64,000 bases of DNA from Patellaria atrata CBS 101060 (taxonomy: Eukaryota > Ascomycota > Dothideomycetes > Patellariales > Patellariaceae). Where the stretch lies: assembly GCA_010093705.1 (NCBI GenBank), contig MU006093.1:3785-67784 (forward strand). The letters are read 5' to 3'. The stretch's first letter is position 1; each line of letters starts with the position of its first letter. The notes under the pieces were generated by a model. The model was not told the DNA's origin. It was given only the letters and a program-made list of their open reading frames with translations, and made no database searches. The translations under genes and the position numbers were made by a program. Shown here one piece after another: positions 32,530-43,524 of the stretch.

Positions 32530-34442
32530 AACTGCTGTTACCTCAAAGTGATGATGGTTGTCGAAAAGGAAGTTGCCCGTTGGGCTGACCGCACAAATGA
32601 CTATTTGAACAAAATCAGGGGATTAGAGGGTTAGAGATGGTAGTACCTCAAAGAGGTACCTTAATCGCCTGGCTTCGGCCGGGAGTAAAAGAACTGGGGC
32701 GCGTTAATGCGGGCCGACGAAAGCGTAAGGTTATGACTGCGGAGAAGGGTGAGAAATGGGGAGAAGTGATAGAGAGCATCGGCTAGTCGAGGGATAGGAG
32801 ACTATCTCATCTCAGATTTTGCAAAAGAATGATAACATGGCAGCCATGAGGATTTCGAGGGGACCAAGGGTTGGTGGCGCATGCAAACCGGTTCACACCT
32901 CAGTTTCACACGAGGAATCCAGAGTGCATGCTACACGTGGAAAGAGAATTGGATTTTTTTTTTTTATCTCGATGTCGCAGAGGTAGCTCGATTTTCGGCG
33001 AAACGCAAAATGTAACTCAACGAAGCAGGTGATTCCAGCGATGAAGTAAGGTAATTCGCCGCTCAGCACCCAATTAGGCGATATTATCTACTCGTATGTT
33101 TCAGTCATGTATATCGTATAGATGCAGATATTCGGCGAGTGCGAGAGGCAAGGCAACGGAAAGAATCGTTTAGGCCTCACAGGAAAGTGTGTAGAGAATG
33201 TGGATCGGTGGGGACTCTGGAGTAGTAGTAGAGAGTTTCGAGCGTGGCCATCAGCTGGATTAGGATGTCGAAAAAGGCACTCTTGGTGCTTCCCAGCTGT
33301 AGAGGTGCCGTACAGACGTGGTCTCAAGACGATCTGAGGATCTGAGTGGACTATTTGGTGTTGATGCAGGCCCTCAAGTGTTCAGGTTCTAATTAATGCA
33401 ATCGTTTCAAGTTCACCGCACACAAGAATCCGCTAAAACTTTACAGTAGTAGGTATTTGCTCCACAACACCCGATCAGGAACAAAAGCGTCGAAAGTTTC
33501 TTAGAACTCGAACGATGAGGCGCCGGTCCAGAGCTGGGTATGTATTGGCGTATGCAAGATTGTTGAAGCGCAGAGGACGATTTCAAGGTTCAGAGGTGAA
33601 AAGGACGGGGTTGACTGGGGATTGATCTCGGGGGGAGTTATCGGGGGGATTCTTGGGAGAATTGCACCGTCGGGTAACTCATGACTTTTATCGGCACAGT
33701 AACCGTGTATGGTGCTTGCTAAGTGCTAAAATTGCTAATAAGGACTGTACAACTGGGATGTGCTGCTTGGAAAGTTAAACAGATCATACAGATGGCGGGA
33801 GCGGAGAGTGAGTAAAAGGGAGTATCCGCATAGCCAAATTTGACCTTGACCTGTCGTCGTCCATAGCAACCCCTGAGATGGATGGAACGCCTCTCTTGAT
33901 TCCTGTTTTGCCGTGAAGGTAAGATAATTTACTGTATAATAAAAAGGGCGTCTTCATGTCCACGATGCCACGAGTCGCGCCGTTGAGCCATCGATGCATG
34001 GCGATCAGGACAGCCCTATTTTTTATTTTGTTTTTTTTCCCTCATGGCATCCATGCGCCCTAAAAGATGTGTAGGGAGCAAGGGGAGCAAGGGGAGCATA
34101 ACGAACTTTGCACTGAAGCCTCTTGCCGATCCCCCGTCATCATAACAACGGCGCTGAAAGTCTGAAAGATGTGTCTTCTATCCTCAGGGTATTCGTTTGA
34201 AACGATGCGCATCAACTCTATTTCCTTCCTGCGAACCATACGCAGATTAATGCAACCCATCTCGTTCTTCAAGAAGCACAGTCAACTTGATATAAAGGTA
34301 CGTACAAGTACTCCGTACAAGTGCTCGTACTGGACCTTTTGTTGTACTGTACATTATCTGCACCTCGCTCAACTAACCGCCTCACCGCCGTCTTTTGCGC
34401 GTCAACGCATGGACCTTTCCAGCGAGGCGATAGGAACTGGAA
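32530..34442. other. Large intergenic region, no gene seen
   Basis: Nearly 2 kb upstream of the triple-fusion gene. It contains a poly-T run (about 32955-32966) and a short triplicated AAGGGGAGC motif (about 34078-34100). Frames are short and unconserved. Confidence 0.35.
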
Positions 34443-34952
34443 TTACAGATTGAAAGCCTTCAAATGCTGTCTGTGCCGCAATTTGACCCAAACTCTGGGG
34501 ATTTCGTTTAAAGGTCCATGGCCTCCTGATTCCTCTGAAGCAAGTTCGAAGGCACCTCGGTCTGTGACTATCTGTCGCTCTTTTACTCGTCTCGGCCTAT
34601 TTTTCCAAATATCAGATATACTATTGAATTCTGCATGAACCCACCATCCTTCTCCAGTAATCTCTTTCCATAATCCCCAGTCTCCATAAACTACGAACAG
34701 TCAGTTGTTTCTTGACGTTTGCTTTGGGTGCTGCTATTACTGCAGGCCTGCAACATATTGCAAATCATTATCCAGCTATCAATTTGTTGCCTAAAACAAC
34801 ATCCCCGTCCCGAAGCTCGAAACCACTCAACCCCAGAACTTTGTTGTTTCGAACTTTCCATTGTTCCAATGATTCCGATCCCTCTGGTCAAGTGATTCTG
34901 CACTGACGCGGCCAGCATCTTCGAACCCTGAAGGCAACCAGAAAACCCTCAT
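34443..34952 (-). pseudogene. Unresolved minus-strand coding trace, gene or pseudogene
   Basis: The minus strand has coding-like stretches in different frames. An ATG at 34952 opens MRVFWLPSGFEDAGRVSAES and continues to NNGKFETTKFWG. A second frame carries GFELRDGDVVLGN. A third, 34690-34443, follows a good acceptor (CTGAC branch, TTCGTAG) and reads YGDWGLWKEITGEGWWVHAE to the stop with 82 codons open. They would form one small protein if joined by introns, but no clean set of donors exists between the first two, so a decayed gene is equally possible. No family recognised. Confidence 0.4.
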
Positions 34953-35066
34953 GAATCCATATCTCTCTTCCTGTTGGGCGCTGCACGTTCAACCATAGAC
35001 ATTTATCATTTGGAGAACAGGTTTCCTATTCGTCCTCCTGTCACACCCCGGAATTGCTGCCAGAAT

Positions 35067-36593
35067 TCACTTTCCAAAGAAGGCTGTAATCTTCTTACTA
35101 CCATCAGATGCCTTGGTTTGACTGTGTTTTGCTATTGAGCCGTTACTCGTTGCACTTTTCGTATTCCTACATGGTTTTGACGGTGACTGATTTATCTTTT
35201 CAGTCTTCAGAGATTTCTTTGGAGGAGTATCATCTGCTGTGCCACCCTCCTCGAACTGACCGATCTTCCTTTTCTGGTCTTCTTTATTATCGGCGCTTAC
35301 TGAAACTGGTAATGGAACATTATCTTCCGTATGCTCGATATCTTTGGTGTCACGATTTTCCTCGGACTCTTGTTCAACTTTGATCCCTTTCGTTCCGATC
35401 TCCTTTTCGACCTCTTTCATTTCCTTTTTCACTGCTTGACCTTTTGCTATCTTTTTTTGGTTGCCAAAGAAATTTGCAATGTTGCTCTTATTCTCCGTAC
35501 TATCTACTGGGATGATGAACGTTGGAGAGTTGTTGCCAACCTTACCAACATCTTTACTAACTGGATAAATCTCCAGTTCTCCATCGTATGATTTGAGCAA
35601 CGATTGGAGCTTCTTGCTCCATTCGTAGCGAGATGGATCCAGCCACGTGCGAATGGCTTCCGAGCCGTTTTCTAATATGACCGGCATACGGTCATGCAGG
35701 AATTTCAGTTGTTTATTCGAGTCAGTTGTTATGACCGTGTAAGTATAGAGTTTCTCATCGGAACCTATGTCAAGCACTCAAGGTCAACAATGTCCGATGA
35801 TCTCCGCCTAGTAAAAGATCGTACCCTCGTACTTGACACAATCCCAGAGTCCAGCCATACACATTAACTGCCTATCCTTGCGTTTTACGAAGTGGGGAAT
35901 CTTTTCCTTTCCCCCATTCTTCTTCAGCCACTCGTAGAATCCTTGGCAGATAACAATGCATCTCTTTTTCCGCTTCATTGAAGTCCACATACCTCGATTC
36001 TCGATAAGAGAATCATCTCGACAGTTAATCGTCTTCATTAGGGATCCATATTCAGGGTTTCTCTTGGTCCAGAACGGGACAAGGCCTTGACCAAAGTGAG
36101 TCAGTATCGGGAATTTTGATTCCTATGGGATATACAACGGCGATCGTGATATAATTCACTTAAACAAAAATATAACACATCTTATAAGTGAACTTACCCC
36201 ATTTCATAGCCTGTAGTTTATATGCTATTTGTGATGAATCGCTATCACCTTTAGCCTCTGCATCGCTGTCCGTGCTCTTTGTGATATTACTCGCATTAGG
36301 AGTGTGATCGTGATCTGGATCAACTCCTTGCGTGCTGTGATCATTTGCAGGACCCGCGCCGTGATCTGGCACGTCTGCTCTATAGACTAAGCCGTTATAG
36401 CCCGGAGCGAAGTTGTAACTTTGCCGGACATCGTCATCCTCGGGAGCACTCTCACATCGCATATTCGACTCCTCGAGTTGTTGGCGTACCACAGACGGCC
36501 TCTGCCGGAATTAGTAAATGCTCAAGTCATTTAACGTTCAATGCATGGCGTTGATGCGAAACTCACTTGGTAAAATGCATAACGGCCGCACAT
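35067..36593 (-). CDS. SRAP-domain protein (HMCES/YedK family), 429 aa
   Basis: Four exons: 36593-36567, 36501-36198, 36085-35825 and 35764-35067 (introns 65, 112 and 60 bases), in frame. The start MCGRYAFYQ puts the catalytic Cys2 directly after the initiator Met; family members remove the Met and bond Cys2 covalently to abasic sites in single-stranded DNA. Other active-site residues visible are Asn131 (TINCRDD), Glu162 (GFYEWLKK) and His221 (FLHDRMPVIL). The first ~110 residues include a non-conserved acidic insert. The C-terminal ~130 residues are Lys/Glu-rich and disordered. They contain two PCNA-box-like motifs, KSNIANFF (290-297) and SKKITAFF (420-427). Probably nuclear, protecting abasic sites at replication forks. 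Confidence 0.93.
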
Positions 36594-37060
36594 CGTCAAG
36601 TTGATGATTCAAAATCCGCTTGACAATAATTGACGAGCAAAGAATGACTTGAGAATGAATGATGAAGATTGGGGTAAAGGTAGTTATATTTCAGAAAGCT
36701 AGTACCTTTGGGGAGACGCGCCTTCAACGTCATAGGCAAGCAAAAAGAGGCCCTGCAGAAACACGCAGGGTGGATCAACCTCCACGTTTGTTAAACTTTT
36801 TCCTGCTTTAACAACTATCACCATCAAAAGTTCAATTGTGTTGTTGAAGAGAGCTGGAAGGCCTTTGCGGAGCTTGGCTGTTCACCAGTGTTATCAACGA
36901 TCGCGTGCGAATCACACTTTCAGTCTCCATTCCCCGCCTACACGCGACTACGTTCATCTAACACGCGATATCACATTGGCCCAATTATCCAAGACAGAAA
37001 ATGTCTCTAGATGAGATCAAGGGGGTTCAAACCGTCTGATCATCAAACGTCTCTCTCACC
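36594..37060. promoter_or_regulatory. Divergent promoter region, SRAP gene / MED1
   Basis: 467 bases between the opposed starts. It must hold both promoters. A short plus-strand frame at 37001 precedes the MED1 start and could be an upstream ORF. No specific site claimed. Confidence 0.45.
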
Positions 37061-39351
37061 ATGTCAACTCCATCGACCACAGCCCACGCGCAAAAGCACC
37101 CACCCCCAACCGCTCACAATGTCACAACTCCCGGCTCCGCTGCCCTCGCCGCATTCTCTTCCCCAGCACCTCGCAGCGTACCCTCACCCGCCGCTCACCG
37201 TGCCCAAGCGAGCAAATCGCCCTTCAACCCACCCTCTCACGGGCCAAGCTCCTCCGTCACAATGCAGAACCACCCCACCGGCAGCTCGTTCGGGGGAAAG
37301 CTCCTAGGAGCCTCACCTGCTGCTGCTATGATGAATATAGATTCACCATCAGGTCTGGGGCTCGCCAACTTAAACAATCTTACCGGCGGTGAACCGATGA
37401 GGTTGAGTTACAGTGAGCTGGGGGCGTTGGCGAATAGTTCCTCGGGCGGAAGAGGAGACGATGAGGATAGGCGGCGGAGGCTAGAAGCTGCAATTTCGAT
37501 TATCAGAACGAGACCGGGAAGAGTGAGCGAAGATGGCGTGGAGAGGATTTGTCGGCGGTCTGGCTTAGAGGTTCTATGGGAGGACAGGAGGAAGGATGGT
37601 AGTCGACAGCTGACGATCGCTGGACAAACCGTGCTTCTGGACGTCAGTGTATCCGTCTTCTATATTCTGCGTGAACACCCGGGGCTGAAGGTATACAGAT
37701 AGATTTTAAGGATAGCACCGTCGATCGAGTAGCATTGACCTTTCCTGGCTCTTCTAATAGTGTTACCCAGCATACAGAAAGCGCCGCCCGGATACTACAG
37801 GATGATCTCACCCCACCAAAGTGGATTGCTCGCATGAACTGGAAGCTGGATAGGTTCTCGGGAAATCTTGAGCTCCTTGCGAAGCTAGATAAACTAAGCA
37901 CGTCTCCTGAGCAGAGCTGTTTCGAGGCAATAGGTGGAATATACAACAGCTTAAGGCAGCTTTTCGAGCATGAAAAGAAGACAACTTTATCCCTTATGGG
38001 CCCAAATAGGACACATGCAGAGGTCAAAGCAGAGCGGGAAGTTCTATGTCGTAAAAGCGGTCGTCCACGCATGAACGTTAGCAACCGCATCGGGCTATCT
38101 CTCGAATACTGGATGGACAATCGATACGTTCTAAATCAATCCCCGCACCCAGAACCTTCCTCTAATGACAGTATGGATCTTGATGACACAACCCCTACTG
38201 AAGATCCAGCACAGATATACTCTCTCCTAATCGAATGCGATCCCGCAGTCAACCAACTCTACCCACCCCTCCGTATCTCCTCCTCCTGGCTCTCTCCCAA
38301 CGTCTTCAAACCATCATCCGCAGCGGATCTCCTAAACACTCCGCAAATCGACTGGCTGGATCCGCCACCTACCTATATCCCTCCTAACCAAAATGAGGTT
38401 CAGACTGGGCTCCTCGAAGGGAAGCTCCCTAAAGGCCGTTTTGTTGCGAAACTCCACCCCCCTCTTGTAGTCCCTCTCATTATGGCGCAGAACATCAGTT
38501 CCATGAGCGGGGGACCGCTGCAGCAGGAAAGTATGCGGCTTACTACAGTCGAGGGTCTGCTACTTAGACCTGATGAGAAAGAATCGGATATCGTGGCTGC
38601 GAGTCTCACTGCGGGACCGCCTAAACCGACAGCCACGGAACGCATGGTTCTAGCGGAGGATTCCGTCGAAGGACGCAACTACGTCGAACGAACACATACC
38701 AACTCTCTATTCCTAAGGAGTGCGGAATACGGTCGCGTCGTTGAGGAAATTGCGTTCGAGCATCCGAGACAACTAGTTGAGATCTTGCCCACACTGAGAC
38801 AATACGCCTTTCTAAGGACTTTGGTACTTGGAACGTTCGGGCCGTCAGACGACAGTACAGCAGCGGAATCATCCGAGAAACTCCTCCCTAGATTGCCGCC
38901 ATTGAGCGTAGATGTGAGTCTGACGACGAACCCGGCGCCGAATTTAACAGTCGTGTTCCCGGTTCCCGGAAGAGAGGTGGCCCTCTTTCCCGATAAATCA
39001 GTGCTAAAACAGGGATCACTATTACCGACGTCAAATTCGGATATTACACTAGAGTCCCTACTAACACCTCCCTGGAGCTCATCAGACCATGACGGAACCC
39101 AACCGGCACTCATCACTATTGCGCTATCCATTCTACCGAACGCAGAGGTCGAGGTTACGGACCAGAACGTTTATCCTGCACCTAATTTAAATTTAAATGG
39201 AACAGGGAAGCGAAAAGAAGGACAGACGCAGAAGGATGAAGTAGAAAGATTAGAGAAGGTAAGGAGGTTAGGGAGGGCGTTAGAGGTAGCTGGAAACACT
39301 GGACTGTGGGTTGAATGGGTGGGGAGGGAGTCGAGGTTCGCGAGGGAGTGA
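37061..39351 (+). CDS. MED1: Mediator complex subunit 1 (fungal Med1), 744 aa
   Basis: Two exons, 37061-37642 and 37699-39351. The 56-base intron (GTCAGT donor) joins GQTVLLD to IDFKDSTVDRVALTFPG. The Med1 domain runs from about residue 130 (EAAISIIRTRPGRVSEDGVE, RICRRSGLEVLWED). It continues through HTESAARILQDDLTP, KLDRFSGNLELLAKLDKLS and CFEAIGGIYNSLRQLFEHE, a fungal Med1 pattern. The first ~110 residues are Pro/Ser/Ala-rich and disordered. The protein belongs to the middle module of Mediator and links activators to RNA polymerase II in the nucleus. The start is the first ATG of the long frame. Confidence 0.85.
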
Positions 39352-39734
39352 ACGACATTAGACAAATAATAGGGGGGAAATTTTGGATCGAGAAAAGGGG
39401 AAATTGACAATCTAGGTTATACTCGTCCCTATACCAATTTACCTCTTGAGTCAAGTAAATACTTCAAGTAAATACTCATTACTTTGCTGGTTTAAAAGGT
39501 CTTGCGCTTCTCCGATTATCTCGCAGCCTCCAAATCGACTCTCCGTACTCACTTTTAATATTAGTAACTCGAACGATTGTGGTTGGAAAAAACGCATACG
39601 AACCGTACGACGAGCTTCGACTCTCTTGACCGCGTAATAGACCAAATACTCTAGAATCCACAGTATATTACTAAGGGTCGCTAGATACTAGACTAAATGG
39701 CAGTTGCGATGAGTATACTGGCGCTTACCACTAC
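39352..39734. other. Intergenic, no gene seen
   Basis: Between the MED1 stop and the uncertain minus-strand locus. Nothing recognised. Confidence 0.35.
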
Positions 39735-40451
39735 TTACTTGGTCCTTCTAAGGCAGGTCGTCGTAGAAGTAAAACACCAACGTGAACCCGTACCCTTCTC
39801 CAACAGCTGAATCAAGGTCGAATAAAGGCTGTCAAAAAGTATCATTTTCGAACTAGTCTCATAATTCTCATCCTCTTGCCTCCTGATCATACATACCCAA
39901 AAAGGCTCATTCACCCCAGTAATCATCATTCCTCGTACAATCTCTTCCCCTTCCCCTTCCCCTTCTCCTTCCCCCTCGACTCCTTTCAAAACCACCCGAC
40001 ACCGCTCGTCCGCAATCTCCCTGTCCTCCTCTGCCATCTCTGAGGATACATAAACCCCCCGCTCAGACTCGAACGGATCAAATTCTGTATAGCCTTCCGG
40101 CGCACGACGGAGCGCGGTAGACCATTGTAGCGGGTGGGATTTGAGGATTTTTGTGGTTGGGACTGTGAGGGAGGTGGGGGTGGTGTCCTACCTTAAGGAT
40201 TGGTTGGTGAAGGAGTCAGGTGGGAGGGTATGAGTGAGTGTGTGCGTTTGGACCAGACTGCGGGCTGGGATAAGGTATGGTCGATGACTCCCGTCAACTG
40301 AGTACCGAAGGTTGTAGTTTCCCAGATTTTGGGTAACTTCGGTCGAAATATCGATATCGACTGTCAAGTGAGATATCTCCTCGGTCATCGGAAACGATTC
40401 TATGACATTAGTGCAGGTAAGTTTCTGCGGGTTAATTAGAAATTCATACAT
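39735..40451 (-). pseudogene. Hypothetical minus-strand locus with one in-frame stop
   Basis: A frame from 40451 to 39735 is open except for one TAG at 40188-40190. The right part reads MTEEISHLTVDIDISTEV...; the left part reads HPLQWSTALRRAPEGYTEF and then an acidic (EG)n run and NEPFWVCMIRR. At the 3' end the stop overlaps a good donor (AAGTAAGT), so a further exon may follow. Either an unplaced intron removes the stop or the gene is dead. No family recognised. Confidence 0.35.
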
Positions 40452-40688
40452 GATACAAGGTGTAGTATGATTATAAAGTCCCTTTGATATTGAACTTTTG
40501 GGAGTATCGCCGAATAAATCTCCCTAACGGAAATGAGTAGGAAAATAGTGGTCAGAGAAAACGGCGTAGTTATATCTTTTCCGGTTACCGTACGTAAGGC
40601 AGGTGGACATCAGAGTTCGTTTCCTCGGTAACCACGAACCTCAGAATCGAGCAAACAGCTACAACTCCCCACAACATCATCTAGAAGG

Positions 40689-40720
<32 letters not shown>

Positions 40721-40860
40721 AACAAAGGTTGAAATAAAAATAAAATAAGCAGGATCAAAATTAAAAACAGTTCCCATCGCCGAAACGATGGTACTGATTG
40801 GCAAGTTTCTCAGTGCAATTCGTTCAACGTAGAAATTTGCAAATGATCAGCTTATAACTG
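40452..40860. other. Intergenic with a perfect T15A15 palindrome
   Basis: Bases 40689-40718 are 15 T followed by 15 A, a self-complementary tract. Otherwise nothing recognised. Confidence 0.6.
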
Positions 40861-40949
40861 CTTTACAGAAGCTGACCGCTGATATTTTAGGAGAAACCGT
40901 CATAAATTGGGCTGAGCAAAGAATGAAAGCGATTAAGATACATATATCT

Positions 40950-41722
40950 TCTTCAAAGCTTCGATGTTCAACAGTGCCGGTCTAGCAGGAGACGAAAAGT
41001 GCGTGAAGTCTTTTAGACTTCGTTTTCACCTTATTGACACATAAGAAGAATTATTGCAGCAGCTAGAGATATGTTTGAAAAACGAAAGCTTGATGGTGAG
41101 GAAGCTATTCCTTCTTACCTTCAATGGGAGGTGTTCGTAATTGTAACTGCTCATGAAGGGAAAAAGGAACTCGAAGAGCTCTTCAATATATGGATATCAT
41201 CCACAAACGACACTGAACGATACGCAGCCCTTAATTGATGGGACGAGAAAGCAATGCAGAGCTTGTCAAGTGGGTGCTCAGCTTTTCATTCTCTGAAGAT
41301 ATAAGGGCGCAAGATATAAGAAAACTCTATATTGACATATCTATTGACTGTCTAACCTTTGACTTAGTAATATATTCTTCTGTGGCTGGTTGAGCATTCT
41401 CCCCATGGCACGGTGGACTTGTGAGGTTGGGTGAAGAAGAACTGGAGTGGTTGAGCGGACAGTACATGGAGTTGTGCAAGGAAAAATCCTTGATCTTGTT
41501 CTCGATGGTTTGAGCACGGACGAGCATATCAATGACGTGAAGGGTTACTTTGCAGGATTGAACGTGAGCAATTGTCAGCAGTTTTTAAGCCAGAAGCTCG
41601 AGGAAATGCAGATTCGGAGACGATGGGCAGAGCGAGATGCTGGGGATCTCAGTTCATGGTTGTGCCAACATGGTTACGTCAATGATACTCATGCTGATGA
41701 CATAGAAAGAGGTGGAGAATAG
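40950..41722 (+). pseudogene. Relic of an M1-family (puromycin-sensitive/ERAP-like) aminopeptidase C-terminal domain
   Basis: Short stretches typical of the helical C-terminal domain of M1 aminopeptidases occur in order but in shifting frames. They are AGLAGDEK (about 40980), ARDMFEKRKLDGEEAIPSYL (about 41065), TERYAALN and ELVKWVLSFSFSEDIRAQDI (about 41230-41310), and CQQFLSQKLEEMQIRRRWAE plus RDAGDLSSWL (about 41575-41665). Several frame breaks and stops separate them, and neither the HExxH catalytic half nor an obvious start is present. Probably an old partial duplicate of a host aminopeptidase gene. Confidence 0.6.
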
Positions 41723-43524
41723 GCGGGGGCCATTATTCTCATCTACAATGTCTCTAGCTGCTCATGAATATCGTGGGTTTCATACAGCAGATATGCTCGC
41801 TTTGATGTAGCTCAAATTTTGAGATCGACCTTACGCTTATATTCGCAGACGATTCGAAAATCGGTGCCAAAGATCAAAATCAAGCGCTCTGAGGTAAAGT
41901 ATTCGATCAAAACCCTACTATACGAATAGACCATAGAATGGCAAAACTGGTTCATACTTGATCAGAGACATGAATTTCAGATCTCGCAATATAAGGAATG
42001 CCTATATCAGGACTCTATGCCAGACTATTTACCGCAAAAATACAGTAACTAAAGTAAGCAGGAAACACAATCAAGATATAAATGTCGCATATTGATTAGT
42101 CTTACGTATGTAACAGTCCAAGTTGCGCTCCATCAGAACCATGCGGGTGTGAAAACGTTTAGAAGGCTGCCATGCAACCCTCCACGGGCAGCACAAAACA
42201 TGTCTAAGTTCCGATGGTCACGAAAAAGGCAAGTTACGGTACAACCGTGAGACGAAAAGAAGGTCTTAATGGGGTCCAAAGAGACTAGTTCAGTGACACG
42301 GGCCAAAGACATGAAGGTGCTAATAGTAGATACAAACGTTTTTGATCTGACTAGAAAATGGTGGCAAGGAATCATATAACCAAGCGTACTAAGAAAAAGT
42401 AATGAAGAATTGAGGAAAGGGAAACCATAATGAGTATATTGATATTTCAAGTTGGACTCGACCAGGTAAATTGTTTATAGTAGAGAGTATACTCGGCGCT
42501 TTACTCAGTATAACCTGCAGTAGTCAGCTTGTCATTTTCTCATATTCTTTGATTATTGGGACTGGCAAGGCATATCTGCAGTTCTTTGCTTCGGAGGTTT
42601 ATCGTCCTTGTGTATTGTATCTGTATTGTACAGTACCATATCAAGATATCTGTGAAGCTGATGGAGGTGTTAAAGGGGGCCATGTTGATCGAACGACTTC
42701 AAGACATGCGTCGGCAAGTAATTTCTTCCTCTCATACCTAGTTCTAACATGTCACCTTGGTGAGATGTTTTGGTATATTGAGTCGAGATAGTTTGTTCGT
42801 CCCTGACGGAGGTTGTCCCTCTTCGGTACTTAAGGGCTTCTCGGCTCACCACCACAGTGCACGGACCATGGACCCTTTTCCCTTTTCAGACGCGCCATGG
42901 CAACCTCATCCTGAACGCGATCCCACTTCCAATATCATTCCCTGTTCCGCGACACTCCCTTGCTCTCTTCAGTCAGACTTCATGAAGATGACCTCTTTCT
43001 GTACATACTTCATGATATGATCCTTTCTTTACATCTTTCACGCTATCGATCAATTAACGACGATATTCTCACTCATTATCCTCTGTCTCAACTCCGTATC
43101 CGTGGTGTTAAAAGGTGGTAGTTGCATGAAGACCGAGATACTGCATGAAACTAAGAATTATCCGTCGTCAAGATCTAATCGGGCCTTCTAACTCCTTTCT
43201 ATTACATTCGCAGATATCAAGATATCATCATGGCATCTTAGATTCCATTGGATTTCAATCCCCCATTTCTGCTCCCTGACTTACACGCCGACGAACGCAC
43301 CGAAACGTCAACCCCCTATAGGTTCTGCGACAGAATTGAGGGCTCAATCAAAGGCGTAATCCGTACCTTGGAGGTACCATTCATAACCGTCTAATTATCC
43401 GGCATAACAATCATCTGCGATTCCGTCACGCGCTTTTGGACAGTATCTTGTTCGTTTGTAGCACTATTCCTTAACGGTCACGATCACACTCCTGCGCGCA
43501 AGCACCACCTGATCTTCGTCAAAG
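41723..43524. other. Intergenic, no gene seen
   Basis: About 1.8 kb with short frames on both strands and no recognisable gene or repeat. The right part is presumably promoter for the large gene starting at 43525. Confidence 0.35.
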
